From assembly GCA_019828595.1 (NCBI GenBank), contig JAHQRK010000014.1, positions 186,001 to 250,000 on the forward strand: a stretch of DNA of 64,000 nucleotides, written 5' to 3'. This DNA is from Aphanomyces cochlioides (taxonomy: Eukaryota; Oomycota; Saprolegniomycetes; Saprolegniales; Verrucalvaceae). Made by a program: the position numbers and the translations under genes. Below are positions 63,473-64,000 of this stretch, piece by piece (the stretch's first letter is position 1; each line of letters opens with the position of its first letter). Below the pieces are notes generated by a model, which made no database searches, had not been told where the DNA came from, and saw only the letters and a list, made by a program, of their open reading frames with translations.

Positions 63473-64000
63473 CTAAAATTGAGAGCGCAATCCTCCTTTG
63501 CTTTTCCCAATATGCACAGGGAGCTTGGGTTTCTTGGATGGTGGTTGCGATGTCGGTCGTCGAAATAAAATTCGTCCATTGGCATCTGTAGCTGCTTGTT
63601 GCTGCGTGGGCTTTGCTGGAGCTGCTTTGGGCAACCCAATGTCGCCTGAACTGCCAGATACGACTGAGCTAACTTCTTTGCAGAGATAATATTCAGGAGC
63701 CGCCTCCACAAGCCATCTTGGATCAATGCTAGACCACGTGTGAGCTATAATTGCGAGCACACTCTGTACCTCGAGATTTCACGGATGTATTCCTTGTCTG
63801 TCAAGACGCTCTGGTGGTATAAAATCCATTCTGGTGATCGAATAAACGTATTTAGGACTGACGTCGGATGCACATGGACAATTCGCCCATCTTTAATTGT
63901 CCTAGAGCCGCAATTTCAGGGAAATGGTCATGACGCCAAAAATACCGATATGTGCTGCTTCCATGTAATTTTGCAGCGTTGGCGAAAAACCCAGAAACGA
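63473..64000 (-). CDS. DEAH-box RNA helicase, 3' end (partial)
   Basis: C-terminal part of a DEAH/RHA helicase whose 5' part lies beyond the window. Exons: 64000-63946 (SGFFANAAKLHGSSTYR), 63901-63770 (VHVHPTSVL, PEWILYHQSVLTDKEYIREI) and 63728-63473 (IDPRWLVEAAPEYYLCKE), with GT-AG introns of 44 and 41 nt. These are the OB-fold/C-terminal motifs shared by the spliceosomal Prp2/Prp16/Prp22 and DHX groups. The tail is Gln/Pro/Lys-rich (SQPPSKKPKLPVHIGKSKGG), probably nuclear. Which paralogue it is cannot be decided without the helicase core. Convergent with the CAX gene, 66 bases apart. Confidence 0.88.

Noticed and set aside
1..64000. tRNA or rRNA genes
   Set aside because: No tRNA-like cloverleaf with A/B boxes or rRNA-like conserved segment was recognised on reading; a tRNAscan/Infernal run would be decisive.

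Overview
The window looks like a gene-dense nuclear segment of an oomycete, probably of the Saprolegniales (Aphanomyces/Achlya type). The basis is very short introns (37-55 nt, GT-AG, TAAC-like branch sites), a ciliary-tip CEP104 homologue that implies zoospore flagella, GH18 chitinases, F-box/LRR-like and TPR families, and PIF/Harbinger, mariner, Tc1-like and piggyBac-like DNA transposons. All assignments come from reading the sequence and from recall of protein families; no search was run.

Layout. 0.4-1.4 kb: an F-box/LRR-like gene. 1.6-4.6 kb: a decayed PIF/Harbinger element abutting a MITE. 5.1-19.7 kb: a conserved single-copy block, in which two inverted DUF1295 (steroid-5-alpha-reductase-like) paralogues bracket a 2,769-residue chromatin protein (FYRN/FYRC, DDT, several PDZ-like modules, AP2-like, two bromodomains, two PHD fingers) and CEP104. 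20-32.6 kb: a transposon-rich zone with nested MITEs, a nearly intact Tc1/IS630-type element with three 37-nt introns, a DD39D mariner, and one intact 505-aa gene with a nucleotidyltransferase-like signature plus its truncated relic. 33-45 kb: interleaved duplications of GH18 chitinase and a TPR/zinc-finger gene. Only one chitinase is intact; the others are broken but carry nearly identical blocks that point to recent duplication or gene conversion. A COPI-associated membrane protein gene lies inside. 46.7-54.5 kb: five alpha/beta-hydrolase copies (two intact on +, three broken on -), an orphan condensation-domain-like gene, and dispersed G-rich minisatellites. 54.6-64 kb: a second conserved housekeeping block with an AIRIM/C1orf109-like protein, CDK5RAP1/MiaB, an MLF-like protein, an ankyrin-DHHC palmitoyltransferase, a CAX Ca2+/H+ exchanger, and the 3' end of a DEAH-box RNA helicase.

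Splice models were checked by summing exon lengths. The chromatin gene (10 exons), CEP104 (9), CDK5RAP1 (11), DHHC (10), AIRIM-like (5) and MLF-like (3) models each give a whole number of codons. The Tc1 transposase is exactly one base short, matching a visible single-base deletion.

The genes do not form one pathway. Two conserved blocks flank accessory regions shaped by transposition, local duplication and pseudogenisation. The strongest candidates for something undescribed are the giant chromatin scaffold, the 37-nt-intron Tc1 element with its MITE offspring, the nucleotidyltransferase-like gene with its relic, and the patchwork conversion in the TPR/chitinase cluster.
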